Translations under genes and position numbers: made by a program | Notes under the pieces: model-generated | What the model saw: only the letters and a program-made list of their open reading frames with translations | Databases searched by the model: none | Told to the model about the DNA's origin: nothing | Part shown: piece after piece, positions 34,507 to 48,759 of the stretch | How positions within the stretch are numbered: position 1 is the first letter of the stretch | How the letters are laid out: each line of letters starts with the position of its first letter | NCBI GenBank assembly: GCA_963580455.1 | Contig: OY756972.1 | Location: 10,989,001 to 11,053,000, forward strand | Direction of reading: 5' to 3' | From: Euonymus europaeus | Taxonomy: Eukaryota > Streptophyta > Magnoliopsida > Celastrales > Celastraceae | Length of the DNA stretch: 64,000 nucleotides

Positions 34507-37474
34507 TACACCGAGCATCTTTGATGGTCCGAAGTTGTTCAACTCTCTCTATGGAGGAGCTTTTAACGGTTTTATCCATTTGTCATAGAAAGTTGGTGTT
34601 TTGGATTCGAAATAATCTTGGAAGCTTGTATTAATAAAATTTTACGTAGAAGAACAATAAAAAGTATACATAGAGTAACTTTGATGGTCCGAAGTTGCTC
34701 AACTCTCTCTATGGAGGAGCTTTTAGCGGTTTTGTCCATTTGTCATAAAATTTGGTGTTTTGGCATCGAAATAATCTACGAAGCTTATACTCATAAAATT
34801 TGACATATAAGAACAATAAAAAGTGTACACCGTGCAACTTTGATGGTCCGATGTTGCTCAACTCTCTCTATGGATGAGCTTTTAACGGTTTCCTCCATAT
34901 GTCATAGAAAGTTGGTGTTTTGGAATCGAAATAATCTTGAAAGCTTGTATTAATAAAATTTCACATAGAAGAATAATAAAAAGTGTCTATAGAGCAACTT
35001 TGATGGTCCGAAGTTGCACAACTCTCTCTATGGATGAGCTTTTAACGGTTTTGTCCATTTGTCATAAAAGTTGGTGTTTTGTCATCGAAATAATCTATGA
35101 AGCTTATACTCATAAAATTTGACATATAAGAACAATAAAAAGTGTACATCGAGAAACTTTGATGGTCCGAAGTTGCTTAACTCTCTCTATGGATGAGCTT
35201 TTAACGGTTTTGTCCATTTGTCATAGAAAGTTGTTGTTTTAGCATCGATATAATCTATGAAGCTTATACTCTTAAAATTTGACATATAAAAATAATAAAA
35301 AGTGTACATCGAGCAACTTTGATAGTCCGATGTTGCTCAACTCTCTCTATGGATGAGCTTTTAACGGTTTTGTCCATTTGTCATAGAAAGTTGTTGTTTT
35401 GGCATCGAAATAATCTATGAAGCTTATACAAATAAAATTTGACATATAAGAACAATAAAAAGTGTACACCGTGCAACTTTGATGGTCCGATGTTGCTCAA
35501 CTCCCTCTATGGATGAGCTTTTAACGGTTTTGTCCATTTGTCATAAAAGTTGGTGTTTTGTCATCGAAATTATCTATGAAGCTTATACTCATAAAAATTG
35601 ACATATAAGAACAATAAAAAGTGTACATCGAGAAACTTTGATGGTCCGAAGTTGCACAACTCTCTCTATGGATGAGCTTTTAACGGTTTTGTCCATTTGT
35701 CATAAAAGTTGGTGTTTTGTCATCGAAATAATCTATGAAGCTTATACTCATAAAATTTGACATATAAGAACAATAAAAAGTGTACATCGAGAAACTTTGA
35801 TGGTCCGAAGTTGCTCAACTCTCTCTATGGAGGAGCTTTTAACGGTTTTGTCCATTTGTCATAGAAAGTTGTTGTTTTAGCATCGATATAATCTATGAAG
35901 CTTATACTCTTAAAATTTGACATATAAAAATAATAAAAAGTGTACACCGAGCAACTTTGATAGTCCGATGTTGCTCAACTCTCTCTATGGAGGTGCTTTT
36001 AACGGTTTTGTCCATTTGTCATATAAAGTTGGTGTTTTGGCATCGAAATAATCTAGGAAGCTTATACTCTTAAAATTAGACATATAAGAACAATAAAAAT
36101 TGTATGCCGAGCAATTTTGATGGTCCGAAGTTGCTCAACTCTCTCTATGGAGGAGCTTTTAACGGTTTTGTCTTTTTGTCATAGAAAGTTGGTGTTTTGG
36201 CATCGAAATAATCTAGGAAGCTTATACTCTTAAAATTAGACATATAAGAACAATAAAAATTGTACACCGAGCAACTTTGATGGTCCGAAGTTACTCAACT
36301 CTCTCTATGGAAGAGCTTTTAACGGTTTTGTCCATTTGTCATAGAAAGTGGGTGTTCTGGAATCGAAATAATCTAGGAAGCTTATACTCTTAAAATTTGA
36401 CATATAAGAACAATAAAAATTGTACACCGAGCATCTTTGATGGTCCGAAGTTGTTCAACTCTCTCTATGGAGGAGCTTTTAACGGTTTTATCCACTTGTC
36501 ATAGAAAGTTGGTGTTTTGGAATCGAAATAATCTTGGAAGCTTGTATTAATAAAATTTTACATAGAAGGACAATAAAAACTATACATAGAGTAACTTTGA
36601 TTGTCCGAAGTTGCTCAACTCTCTCTATGGATGAGCTTTTAGCGGTTTTGTCCATTTGTCATAAAAGTTGGTGTTTTGGCATCGAAATAATCTATGATGC
36701 TTATACTCATAAAAATTGACATATAAGAGCAATAAAAAGTGTACACCGAGCAACTTTGATGGTCTGAAGTTGCTCAACTCTCTCTATGGAGGATTTTTAA
36801 CGGTTTTGTCCATTTGTCATAGAAAGTTGGTGTTTTGGCATCGAAATAATCTATGAAGCTTATACTCATAAAATTTGACATATAAGAACAATAAAAAGTG
36901 TACACCGTGCAACTTTGATGGTCCGATGTTGCTCAACTCTCTCTATGGATGAGCTTTTAACGGTTTCCTCCATATGTCATAGAAAGTTGGTGTTTTGGAA
37001 TCGAAATAATCTTGAAAGCTTGTATTAAAAAAATTTTACATAGAAGAATAATAAAAAGTGTCTATAGAGCAACTTTTATGGTCCGAAGTTGCACAACTCT
37101 CTCTATGGATGAGCTTTTAACGGTTTTGTCCATTTGTCATAAAAGTTGGTGTTTTGTCATCGAAATAATCTATGAAGCTTATACTCATAAAATTTGACAT
37201 ATAAGAACAATAAAAAGTGTACACAGAGAAACTTTGATGGTCCGAAGTTGCTCAACTCTCTCTATGGAGGAGCTTTTAACGGTTTTGTCCATTTGTCATA
37301 GAAAGTTGTTGTTTTAGCATCGAAATAATCTAGGAAACTTATACTCATAAAATTTGACATATAAGAACAATAAAAAGTGTACACCGAGCAACTTTGATAG
37401 TCCGAAGTTGCTCAACTCTCTCTATGGAGGAGCTTTTAACGGTTTTGTCCATTTGTCATAGAAAGTTGGTGTTT

Positions 37475-38451
37475 TGGCATCGAAATAATCTAGGAAGCTT
37501 ATATACTCTTAAAATTTTAAATATAAGAACAATAAAAATTCTACACCGAGCAACTTTAATGGTCCGAAGTTGTTCAACTCTCTCTATGGAGGAGCTTTTA
37601 GCGGTTTTGTCCATTTGTCAAAAAAGTTGGTGTTTCGGCATCGAAATAATCTAGGAAGCTTATATTCTTGAAATTTCACATATAAGAACAATAAAAATTG
37701 TACACCGAGCATCTTTGATGGTCCGAAGTTGTTCAACTCTCTCTATGGAGGAGCTTTTAATGGTTTTATCCATATGTCATAGAAAGTTGGTGTTTTGGAA
37801 TCCAAATAATCTTGAAAGCTTGTATTAATAAAATTTTACATAGAAGAATAATAAAAAGTGTACATAGAGCAACTTTGATGGTCCGAAGTTGCACAACTCT
37901 CTCTATGGATGAGCTTTTAACGGTCTTGGCCATTTGTCATAAAAGTTGTTGTTTTGTCATCGAAATAATCTGTGAAGCTTATACTCATAAAATTTGACAT
38001 GCAAGAACAATAAAAAGTATACACCGAGAAACTTTGATGGTCCGAAGTTGCTCAACTCTCTCTATGGAGGAGCTTTTAACGGTTTTGTCCAATTGTCATA
38101 GAAAGTTGTTGTTTTAGCATCGAAATAATCTAGGAAGCTTATACTCATAAAATTTGACATATAAGAAAAATAAAAAGTGTACAACGAGCAACTTTGATGG
38201 TCCGAAGTTGCTCAACTCTCTCTATGGAGGAGCTTTTAACGGTTTTGTCCATTTGTCATAGAAAGTTGGTGTTTTGGCATCGAAATAATCTAGGAAGCTT
38301 ATATACTCTTAAAATTTGAAATATAAGAACAATAAAAATTCTACACCGAGCAAGGTTAAGGGTCCGATGTTGCTCAACTCTCTCTATGGAGGAGCTTTTA
38401 GCGGTTTTGTCCATTTGTCATAGAAAGTTGGTGTTTTGGCATCGAAATAAT
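37475..38451. repeat. Dispersed satellite block, copy 1 of 3 (about 977 bp)
   Basis: It shares with 58754-59730 the private variants AAAATTTTAAATATAAG, GGAATCCAAATAATC, CGGTCTTGGCCATTTG, ATCTGTGAAGC, GACATGCAAG, AGAAAAATAAAAAG and GCAAGGTTAAGGG, at an offset of 21,279 bp. Its end is sharp at TCTATG versus TCTAGG. Confidence 0.85.
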
Positions 38452-38999
38452 CTATGAAGCTTATACTCATAAAAATTGACCTATAAGAACAATAAAAAGT
38501 GTACACCGATCCACTTTGATGGTCCGAAGTTGCTCAACTCTGTCTATGGAGGAGCTTTTAACGGTTTTGTCCATTTGTCATAGAAAGTTGGTGTTTTGGC
38601 ATCGAAATAATCTATGAAGCTTATACTCATAAAAATTGACATATAAGAACAATAAAAAGTGTACACCGGGCAACTATGATGGTCCGAAGTTGCTCAACTC
38701 TCTCTATGGAGGAGTTTTTAACGGTTTTGTCCATTTGTCATAGAAAGTTGGTGTTATGGCATCGAAATAATCTAGGAAGCTTATACTCGTAAAATTTGAC
38801 ATATAAGAATAATAAAAATTGTACACCGAGCAACTTTGATGGTCCGAAGTTGCTCAACTCTCTCTTTGAAGGAGATTTAACGATTTTGTCCATTTGTCAT
38901 AGAAAGTTGGTGTTTTGGCATCGAAATAATCTATGAAGCTTATACTCATAAAATTTGAAATATAAGAACAATAAAAATTATACGCCGAGCAACTTTGAT

Positions 39000-41900
39000 G
39001 GTCCGAAGTTGCTCAACTCTTTCTATGGAGGAGCTTTTAACGGTTTTGTCCATTTTTCATAGAAAGTTGGTGTTTTGGCATCGAAATAATCTATGAAGCT
39101 TATACTCGAAAAATTTGAAATATAAGAACAATAAAAATTATACGCCGAGCAACTTTGATGGTCCGAAGTTGCTCAACTCTCTCTTTGGACGAGCTTTTAA
39201 CGGTTTTGTCCATTTGTCATAGAAAGTTGGTGTTTTGGCATCGAAATAATCTAGGAAGCTTATACTTTTAAAATTTGACATATAAGAACAATAAAAATTG
39301 TACACCGAGCATCTTTGATGGTCCGAAGTTGTTCAACTCTCTCAATGGAGGAGCTTTTAACGGTTTTATCCATTTGTCATAGAAAGTTGGTGTTTTGTAA
39401 TCGAAATAATCTTGGAAGCTTGTATTAATAAAATTTTACATGGAAGAACAATAAAAAGTATACACAGAGTAACTTTGATGGTCCGAAGTTGTTCAACTCT
39501 CTCTATGGAGGAGCTTTTAGCAGTTTTGTCCATTTGTCAAAAAAGTTGGTGTTTCGGCATCGAAATAATCTAGGAAGCTTATATTCTTGAAATTTCACAT
39601 ATAAGAACAATAAAAATTGTACACCGAGCATCTTTGATGGTCCGAAGTTGTTCAACTCTCTCTATGGAGGTGCTTTTAACGGTTTTATCCATATGTCATA
39701 GAAATTTGGTGTTTTGGAATCAAAATAATCTTGAAAGCTTGTATTAATAAAATTTTACATAGAAGAATAATAAAAAGTGTACATAGAGCAACTTTGATGG
39801 TCCGAAGTTGCACAACTCTCTCTATGGATGAGCTTTTAACGGTTTTGTCCATTTGTCATAAAAGTTGGTGTTTTGTCATCGAAATAATCTATGAAGCTTA
39901 TACTCATAAAATTTGACATATAAGAACAATAAAAAGTGTACACCGAGAAACTTTGATGGTCCGAAGTTGCTCAACTCTCTCTATGGAGGAGCTTTTAACG
40001 GTTTTGTCCAATTGTCATAGAAAGTTGTTGTTTTAGCATTGAAATAATCTAGGAAGCTTATACTCATAAAATTTGACATATAAGAACAATAAAAAGTGTA
40101 CACCGAGCAACTTTGATGGTCCGAAGTTGCTCAACTCTCTCTATGGAGGAGCTTTTAACTGTTTTGTCCATTTGTCATAGAAAGTTGGTGTTTTGGCATC
40201 GAAATAATCTAGGAAGCTTATATACTCTTAAAATTTGAAATATAAGAACAATAAAAATTCTACATCGAGCAACGTTAATGGTCTGAAGTTGCTCAACTCT
40301 CTCTATGGAGGAGCTTTTAACGGTTTTGTCCATTTGTCATAGAAAGTTGGTGTTTTGGCATCGAAATAATCTAGGAAGCTTATACCCTTAAAATTTGACA
40401 TATATGAACAATAAAAAGTGTACCCCGAGCAACTTTGATGGTTTGAAGTTGCTCAACTCTCTCTATGGAGGAGCTTTTAACGGTTTTGTCCATTTGTCAT
40501 AGAAAGTTGGTGTTTTGGCATCGAAATAATCTAGGAAGCTTATATACTCTTAAAATTTGAAATATAAGAACAATAAAAATTCTACACCGAGCAACGTTAA
40601 TGGTCCGAAGTTGCTCAACTCTCTCTATGGAGGAGCTTTTAACGGTTTTGTCCATTTGTCGTAGAAAGTTGGTGTTTTGGCATCGAAATAATCTAGGAAG
40701 CTTATACCCTTAAAATTTGACATATATGAACAATAAAAAGTGTACACCGAGCAACTTTGATGGTCCGAAGTTACTCAACTCTCTCTATGGAGGAGCTTTT
40801 AACGGTTTTGTCCATTTGTCATAGAAAGTTGATGTTTTGGCATCTAAATAATCTAGGAAGCTTATACTCGTAAAATTTGACATATAAGTACAATAAAAAT
40901 TGTACGCCGAGCAACTTTGATGGTCCGAAGTTGCTCAACTCTTTCTATGGAGGAGCTTTTAACGGTTTTATCAATTTTTAATAGAAAGTTGGTGTTTTGA
41001 CATTGAAATAATCTATGAAGCTTCTTCACGTAAAATTTGAAATATAAGAACAATAAAAATTGTACGCCGAGCAACTTTGATGGTCCGAAGTTGCTCAACT
41101 CTCTCTTTGGAGGAGCTTTTATCGGTTTTGTCCATTTGTCATAGAAAGTGGGTGTTTTGGCATCGAAATAATCTAGGAAGCTTATACTCTTAAAATTTGA
41201 CATATAAGAACAATAAAAATTGTACCCCGAGCATCTTTGATGGTCCGAAGTTGTTCAACTCTCTCTATGGAGGAGCTTTTAACGGTTTTATCTATTTGTC
41301 ATAGAAAGTTGGTGTTTTGGAATCGAAATAATCTTGGAAGCTTGTATTAATAAAATTTTACATAGAAGAACAATAAAATGTATACATAGAGTAACTTTGA
41401 TAGTCCGAAGTTGCTCAACTCTCTCTATGGAGGAGCTTTTAGCGGTTTTGTCCATTTGTCATAAAAGTTGGTGTTTTGGCATCGAAATAATCTATGATGC
41501 TTATACTCATAAAAATTGACATATAAGAGCAATAAAAAGTGTACACCGGGCAACTTTGATGGTCCGAAGTTGCTCAACTCTCTCTATGAAGGAGCTTTTA
41601 ACGGTTTTGTCCATTTGTCATAGAAAGTTGGTGTTTAGGCATCGAAATAATCTAGGAAGCTTATACCCTTAAAATTTGACATATATGAACAATAAAAAGT
41701 GTACACCGAGCAACTTTGATGGTCCGAAGTTGCTCAACTCTCTCTACGGAGGAGCTTTTAACGGTTTTGTCCATTAGTCATAGAAAGTTGATGTTTTGGC
41801 ATCGAAATAATCTAGGAAGCTTATACTCGTAAATTTTGACATATAAGAACAATAAAAATTGTACGCCGAGCAACTTTGATGGTCCGAAGTTGCTCAACTC

Positions 41901-43797
41901 TTTCTATGGAGGAGCTTTTAACGGTTTTATCCATTTTTAATAGAAAGTTGGTGTTTTGACATTGAAATAATCTATGAAGCTTCTACTCGTAAAATTTGAA
42001 ATATAAGAACAATAAAAACTGTACGCCGAGCAACTTTGATGGTCCGAAGTTGCTCAACTCTCTCTTTGGAGGAGCTTTTATCGGTTTTGTCCATTTGTCA
42101 TAGAAAGTGGGTGTTTTGGCATCGAAATAATCTAGGAAGCTTATACTCTTAAAATTTGACATATAAGAACAATAAAAATTGTACACCGAGCATCTTTGAT
42201 GGTCCGAATTTGTTCAACTCTCTCTATGGAGGAGCTTTTAACGGTTTTATCTATTTGTAATAGAAAGTTGGTGTTTTGGAATCGAAATAACCTTGGAAGC
42301 TTGTATTAATAAACTTTTACATAGAAGAACAATAAAATGTATACATAGAGTAACTTTGATGGTCCGAAGTTGCTCAACTCTCTCTATGGAGGAGCTTTTA
42401 GCGGTTTTGTCCATTTGTCGTAAAAGTTGGTGTTTTGGGATCGAAATAATCTATGATGCTTATACTCATAAAAATTGACATATAAGAGAAATAAAATGTG
42501 TACACCGGGCAACTTTGATGGTCCGAAGTTGCTCAACTCTCTCTATGAAGGAGCTTTTAACGGTTTTGTCCATTTGTCATAGAAAGTTGGTGTTTTGGCA
42601 TCGAAATAATCTAGGAAGCTTATACCCTTAAAATTTGACATATATGAACAATAAAAAGTGTACACCGAGCAACTTTGATGGTCCGAAGTTGCTCAACTCT
42701 CTCTATGGAGGAGCTTTTAACGGTTTTGTCCATTTGTCATAGAAAGTTGATGTTTTGGCATCGAAATAATCTAGGAAGGTTATACTCGTAAAATTTGACA
42801 TATAAGAACAATAAAAATTGTACGCCGAGCAACTTTGATGGTCCGAAGTTGCTCAACTCTTTCTATGGAGGAGCTTTTAACGGTTTTATCCATTTTTAAT
42901 AGAAAGTTGGTGTTTTGACATTGAAATAATCTATGAAGCTTCTACTCGTAAAATTTGAAATATAAGAACAATAAAAATTGTACGCCAAGCAACTTTGATG
43001 GTCCGAAGTTGCTTAACTCTCTCTTTGGAGGAGCTTTTATCGGTTTTGTCCATTTGTCATAAAAGTTGGTGTTTTGGCATCGAAATAATCTAGGAAGCTT
43101 ATACCCTTAAAATTTGACATATATGAACAATAAAAAGTGTACCCCGAGCAACTTTGATGGTTTGAAGTTGCTCAACTCTCTCTATGGAGGAGCTTTTAGC
43201 GGTTTTGTCCATTTGTCATAGAAAGTTGGTGTTTTGGCATCGAAATAATCTATGAAGCTTATACTCATAAAAATTGACCTATAAGAACAATAAAAAGTGT
43301 ACACCGATCCACTTTGATGGTCCGAAGTTGCTCAACTCTCTCTATGGAGGAGCTTTTAACGGTTTTGTCCATTTGTCATAGAAAGTTGGTGTTTTGGCAT
43401 CGAAATAATCTATGAAGCTTATACTCATAAAAATTGACATATAAGAACAATAAAAAGTGTACACCGGGCAACTATGATGGTCCGAAGTTGCTCAACTCTC
43501 TCTATGGAGGAGCTTTTAACGGTTTTATCTATTTGTCATAGAAAGTTGATGTTTTGGAATCGAAATAATCTTGGAAGCTTGTATTAATAAACTTTTACAT
43601 AGAAGAACAATAAAATGTATACATAGAGTAACTTTGATGGTCCGAAGTTGCTCAACTCTCTCTATGGAGGAGCTTTTAGCGGTTTTGTCCATTTGTCATA
43701 AAAGTTGGTGTTTCGGCATCGAAATAATCTAGGAAGCTTATACCCTTAAAATTTGACATATATGAACAATAAAAAGTGTACACCGAGCAACTTTGAT
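39000..43797. repeat. Large higher-order repeat, about 4.8-kb unit, copy 1
   Basis: About 30 monomers recur in order 4,796-4,798 bp downstream with very few differences. Diagnostic shared variants are CTTCTTCACGTAAAA (41021 and 45817), TTAGGCATCG (about 41635 and 46431), CAACTTTGATAGTCC (near 41395 and 46191) and CTACGGAGG. Differences include GTCGTAG/GTCATAG near 40660 and a 2-bp deletion (ATCCATATG to ATCCATG) in copy 2 near 44487. Confidence 0.85.
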
Positions 43798-46700
43798 GGT
43801 CCGAAGTTGCTCAACTCTTTCTATGGAGGAGCTTTTAACGGTTTTGTCCATTTTTCATAGAAAGTTGGTGTTTTGGCATCGAAATAATCTATGAAGCTTA
43901 TACTCGAAAAATTTGAAATATAAGAACAATAAAAATTATACGCCGAGCAACTTTGATGGTCCGAAGTTGCTCAACTCTCTCTTTGGAGGAGCTTTTAACG
44001 GTTTTGTCCATTTGTCATAGAAAGTTGGTGTTTTGGCATCGAAATAATCTAGGAAGCTTATACTTTTAAAATTTGACATATAAGAACAATAAAAATTGTA
44101 CACCGAGCATCTTTGATGGTCCGAAGTTGTTCAACTCTCTCAATGGAGGAGCTTTTAACGGTTTTATCCATTTGTCATAGAAAGTTGGTGTTTTGGAATC
44201 GAAATAATCTTGGAAGCTTGTATTAATAAAATTTTACATGGAAGAACAATAAAAAGTATACACAGAGTAACTTTCATGGTCCGAAGTTGTTCAACTCTCT
44301 CTATGGAGGAGCTTTTAGTAGTTTTGTCCATTTGTCAAAAAAGTTGGTGTTTCGGCATCGAAATAATCTAGGAAGCTTATATTCTTGAAATTTCACATAT
44401 AAGAACAATAAAAATTGTACACCGAGCATCTTTGATGGTCCGAAGTTGTTCAACTCTCTCTATGGAGGTGCTTTTAACGGTTTTATCCATGTCATAGAAA
44501 TTTGGTGTTTTGGAATCGAAATAATCTTGAAAGCTTGTATTAATAAAATTTTACATAGAAGAATAATAACAGGTGTACATAGAGCAACTTTGATGGTCCG
44601 AAGTTGCACAACTCTCTCTATGGATGAGCTTTTAACGGTTTTGTCCATTTGTCATAAAAGTTGGTGTTTTGTCATCGAAATAATCTATGAAGCTTATACT
44701 CATAAAATTTGACATATAAGAACAATAAAAAGTGTACACCGAGAAACTTTGATGGTCCGAAGTTGCTCAACTCTCTCTATGGAGGAGCTTTTAACGGTTT
44801 TGTCCAATTGTCATAGAAAGTTGTTGTTTTAGCATTGAAATAATCTAGGAAGCTTATACTCATAAAATTTGACATATAAGAACAATAAAAAGTGTACACC
44901 GAGCAACTTTGATGGTCCGAAGTTGCTCAACTCTCTCTATGGAGGAGCTTTTAACTGTTTTGTCCATTTGTCATAGAAAGTTGGTGTTTTGGCATCGAAA
45001 TAATCTAGGAAGCATATATACTCTTAAAATTTGAAATATAAGAACAATAAAAATTCTACATCGAGCAACGTTAATGGTCTGAAGTTGCTCAACTCTCTCT
45101 ATGGAGGAGCTTTTAACGGTTTTGTCCATTTGTCATAGAAAGTTGGTGTTTTGGCATCGAAATAATCTAGGAAGCTTATACCCTTAAAATTTGACATATA
45201 TGAACAATAAAAAGTGTACCCCGAGCAACTTTGATGGTTTGAAGTTGCTCAACTCTCTCTATGGAGGAGCTTTTAACGGTTTTGTCCATTTGTCATAGAA
45301 AGTTGGTGTTTTGGCATCGAAATAATCTAGGAAGCTTATATACTCTTAAAATTTGAAATATAAGAACAATAAAAATTCTACACCGAGCAACGTTAATGGT
45401 CCGAAGTTGCTCAACTCTCTCTATGGAGGAGCTTTTAACGGTTTTGTCCATTTGTCATAGAAAGTTGGTGTTTTGGCATCGAAATAATCTAGGAAGCTTA
45501 TACCCTTAAAATTTGACATATATGAACAATAAAAAGTGTACACCGAGCAACTTTGATGGTCCGAAGTTACTCAACTCTCTCTATGGAGGAGCTTTTAACG
45601 GTTTTGTCCATTTGTCATAGAAAGTTGATGTTTTGGCATCGAAATAATCTAGGAAGCTTATACTCGTAAAATTTGACATATAAGTACAATAAAAATTGTA
45701 CGCCGAGCAACTTTGATGGTCCGAAGTTGCTCAACTCTTTCTATGGAGGAGCTTTTAACGGTTTTATCAATTTTTAATAGAAAGTTGGTGTTTTGACATT
45801 GAAATAATCTATGAAGCTTCTTCACGTAAAATTTGAAATATAAGAACAATAAAAATTGTACGCCGAGCAACTTTGATGGTCCGAAGTTGCTCAACTCTCT
45901 CTTTGGAGGAGCTTTTATCGGTTTTGTCCATTTGTCATAGAAAGTGGGTGTTTTGGCATCGAAATAATCTAGGAAGCTTATACTCTTAAAATTTGACATA
46001 TAAGAACAATAAAAATTGTACCCCGAGCATCTTTGATGGTCCGAAGTTGTTCAACTCTCTCTATGGAGGAGCTTTTAACGGTTTTATCTATTTGTCATAG
46101 AAAGTTGGTGTTTTGGAATCGAAATAATCTTGGAAGCTTGTATTAATAAAATTTTACATAGAAGAACAATAAAATGTATACATAGAGTAACTTTGATAGT
46201 CCGAAGTTGCTCAACTCTCTCTATGGAGGAGCTTTTAGCGGTTTTGTCCATTTGTCATAAAAGTTGGTGTTTTGGCATCGAAATAATCTATGATGCTTAT
46301 ACTCATAAAAATTGACATATAAGAGCAATAAAAAGTGTACACCGGGCAACTTTGATGGTCCGAAGTTGCTCAACTCTCTCTATGAAGGAGCTTTTAACGG
46401 TTTTGTCCATTTGTCATAGAAAGTTGGTGTTTAGGCATCGAAATAATCTAGGAAGCTTATACCCTTAAAATTTGACATATATGAACAATAAAAAGTGTAC
46501 ACCGAGCAACTTTGATGGTCCGAAGTTGCTCAACTCTCTCTACGGAGGAGCTTTTAACGGTTTTGTCCATTTGTCATAGAAAGTTGATGTTTTGGCATCG
46601 AAATAATCTAGGAAGCTTATACTCGTAAATTTTGACATATAAGAACAATAAAAATTGTACGCCGAGCAACTTTGATGGTCCGAAGTTGCTCAACTCTTTC

Positions 46701-48759
46701 TATGGAGGAGCTTTTAACGGTTTTATCCATTTTTAATAGAAAGTTGGTGTTTTGACATTGAAATAATCTATGAAGCTTCTACTCGTAAAATTTGAAATAT
46801 AAGAACAATAAAAACTGTACGCCGAGCAACTTTGATGGTCCGAAGTTGCTCAACTCTCTCTTTGGAGGAGCTTTTATCGGTTTTGTCCATTTGTCATAGA
46901 AAGTGGGTGTTTTGGCATCGAAATAATCTAGGAAGCTTATACTCTTAAAATTTGACATATAAGAACAATAAAAATTGTACACCGAGCATCTTTGATGGTC
47001 CGAATTTGTTCAACTCTCTCTATGGAGGAGCTTTTAACGGTTTTATCTATTTGTAATAGAAAGTTGGTGTTTTGGAATCGAAATAACCTTGGAAGCTTGT
47101 ATTAATAAACTTTTACATAGAAGAACAATAAAATGTATACATAGAGTAACTTTGATGGTCCGAAGTTGCTCAACTCTCTCTATGGAGGAGCTTTTAGCGG
47201 TTTTGTCCATTTGTCGTAAAAGTTGGTGTTTTGGGATCGAAATAATCTATGATGCTTATACTCATAAAAATTGACATATAAGAGAAATAAAATGTGTACA
47301 CCGGGCAACTTTGATGGTCCGAAGTTGCTCAACTCTCTCTATGAAGGAGCTTTTAACGGTTTTGTCCATTTGTCATAGAAAGTTGGTGTTTTGGCATCGA
47401 AATAATCTAGGAAGCTTATACCCTTAAAATTTGACATATATGAACAATAAAAAGTGTACACCGAGCAACTTTGATGGTCCGAAGTTGCTCAACTCTCTCT
47501 ATGGAGGAGCTTTTAACGGTTTTGTCCATTTGTCATAGAAAGTTGATGTTTTGGCATCGAAATAATCTAGGAAGGTTATACTCGTAAAATTTGACATATA
47601 AGAACAATAAAAATTGTACGCCGAGCAACTTTGATGGTCCGAAGTTGCTCAACTCTTTCTATGGAGGAGCTTTTAACGGTTTTATCCATTTTTAATAGAA
47701 AGTTGGTGTTTTGACATTGAAATAATCTATGAAGCTTCTACTCGTAAAATTTGAAATATAAGAACAATAAAAATTGTACGCCAAGCAACTTTGATGGTCC
47801 GAAGTTGCTTAACTCTCTCTTTGGAGGAGCTTTTATCGGTTTTGTCCATTTGTCATAAAAGTTGGTGTTTTGGCATCGAAATAATCTAGGAAGCTTATAC
47901 CCTTAAAATTCGACATATATGAACAATAAAAAGTGTACCCCGAGCAACTTTGATGGTTTGAAGTTGCTCAACTCTCTCTATGGAGGAGCTTTTAACGGTT
48001 TTGTCCATTTGTCATAGAAAGTTGGTGTTTTGGCATCGAAATAATCTAGGAAGCTTATATACTCTTAAAATTTGAAATATAAGAACAATAAAAATTCTAC
48101 ACCGAGCAACGTTAATGGTCCGAAGTTGCTCAACTCTCTCTATGGAGGAGCTTTTAGCGGTTTTGTCCATTTGTCATAGAAAGTTGGTGTTTTGGCATCG
48201 AAATAATCTATGAAGCTTATACTCATAAAAATTGACCTATAAGAACAATAAAAAGTGTACACCGATCCACTTTGATGGTCCGAAGTTGCTCAACTCTCTC
48301 TATGGAGGAGCTTTTAACGGTTTTGTCCATTTGTCATAGAAAGTTGGTGTTTTGGCATCGAAATAATCTATGAAGCTTATACTCATAAAAATTGACATAT
48401 AAGAACAATAAAAAGTGTACACCGGGCAACTATGATGGTCCGAAGTTGCTCAACTCTCTCTATGGAGGAGCTTTTAACGGTTTTATCTATTTGTCATAGA
48501 AAGTTGATGTTTTGGAATCGAAATAATCTTGGAAGCTTGTATTAATAAACTTTTACATAGAAGAACAATAAAATGTATACATAGAGTAACTTTGATGGTC
48601 CGAAGTTGCTCAACTCTCTCTATGGAGGAGCTTTTAGCGGTTTTTGTCCATTTGTCATAAAAGTTGGTGTTTTGGCATCGAAATAATCTAGGAAGCTTAT
48701 ACCCTTAAAATTTGACATATATGAACAATAAAAAGTGTACACCGAGCAACTTTGATGGT
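43798..48759. repeat. Large higher-order repeat, about 4.96-kb unit, copy 2
   Basis: It is the same unit as 39000-43797 plus one extra monomer of about 165 bp (about 47990-48155) of the TATATAC subtype. The extra monomer explains why the offset to copy 3 is about 4,961 rather than 4,796. The extra-monomer boundary marks a local gain or loss by unequal exchange. Confidence 0.85.
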
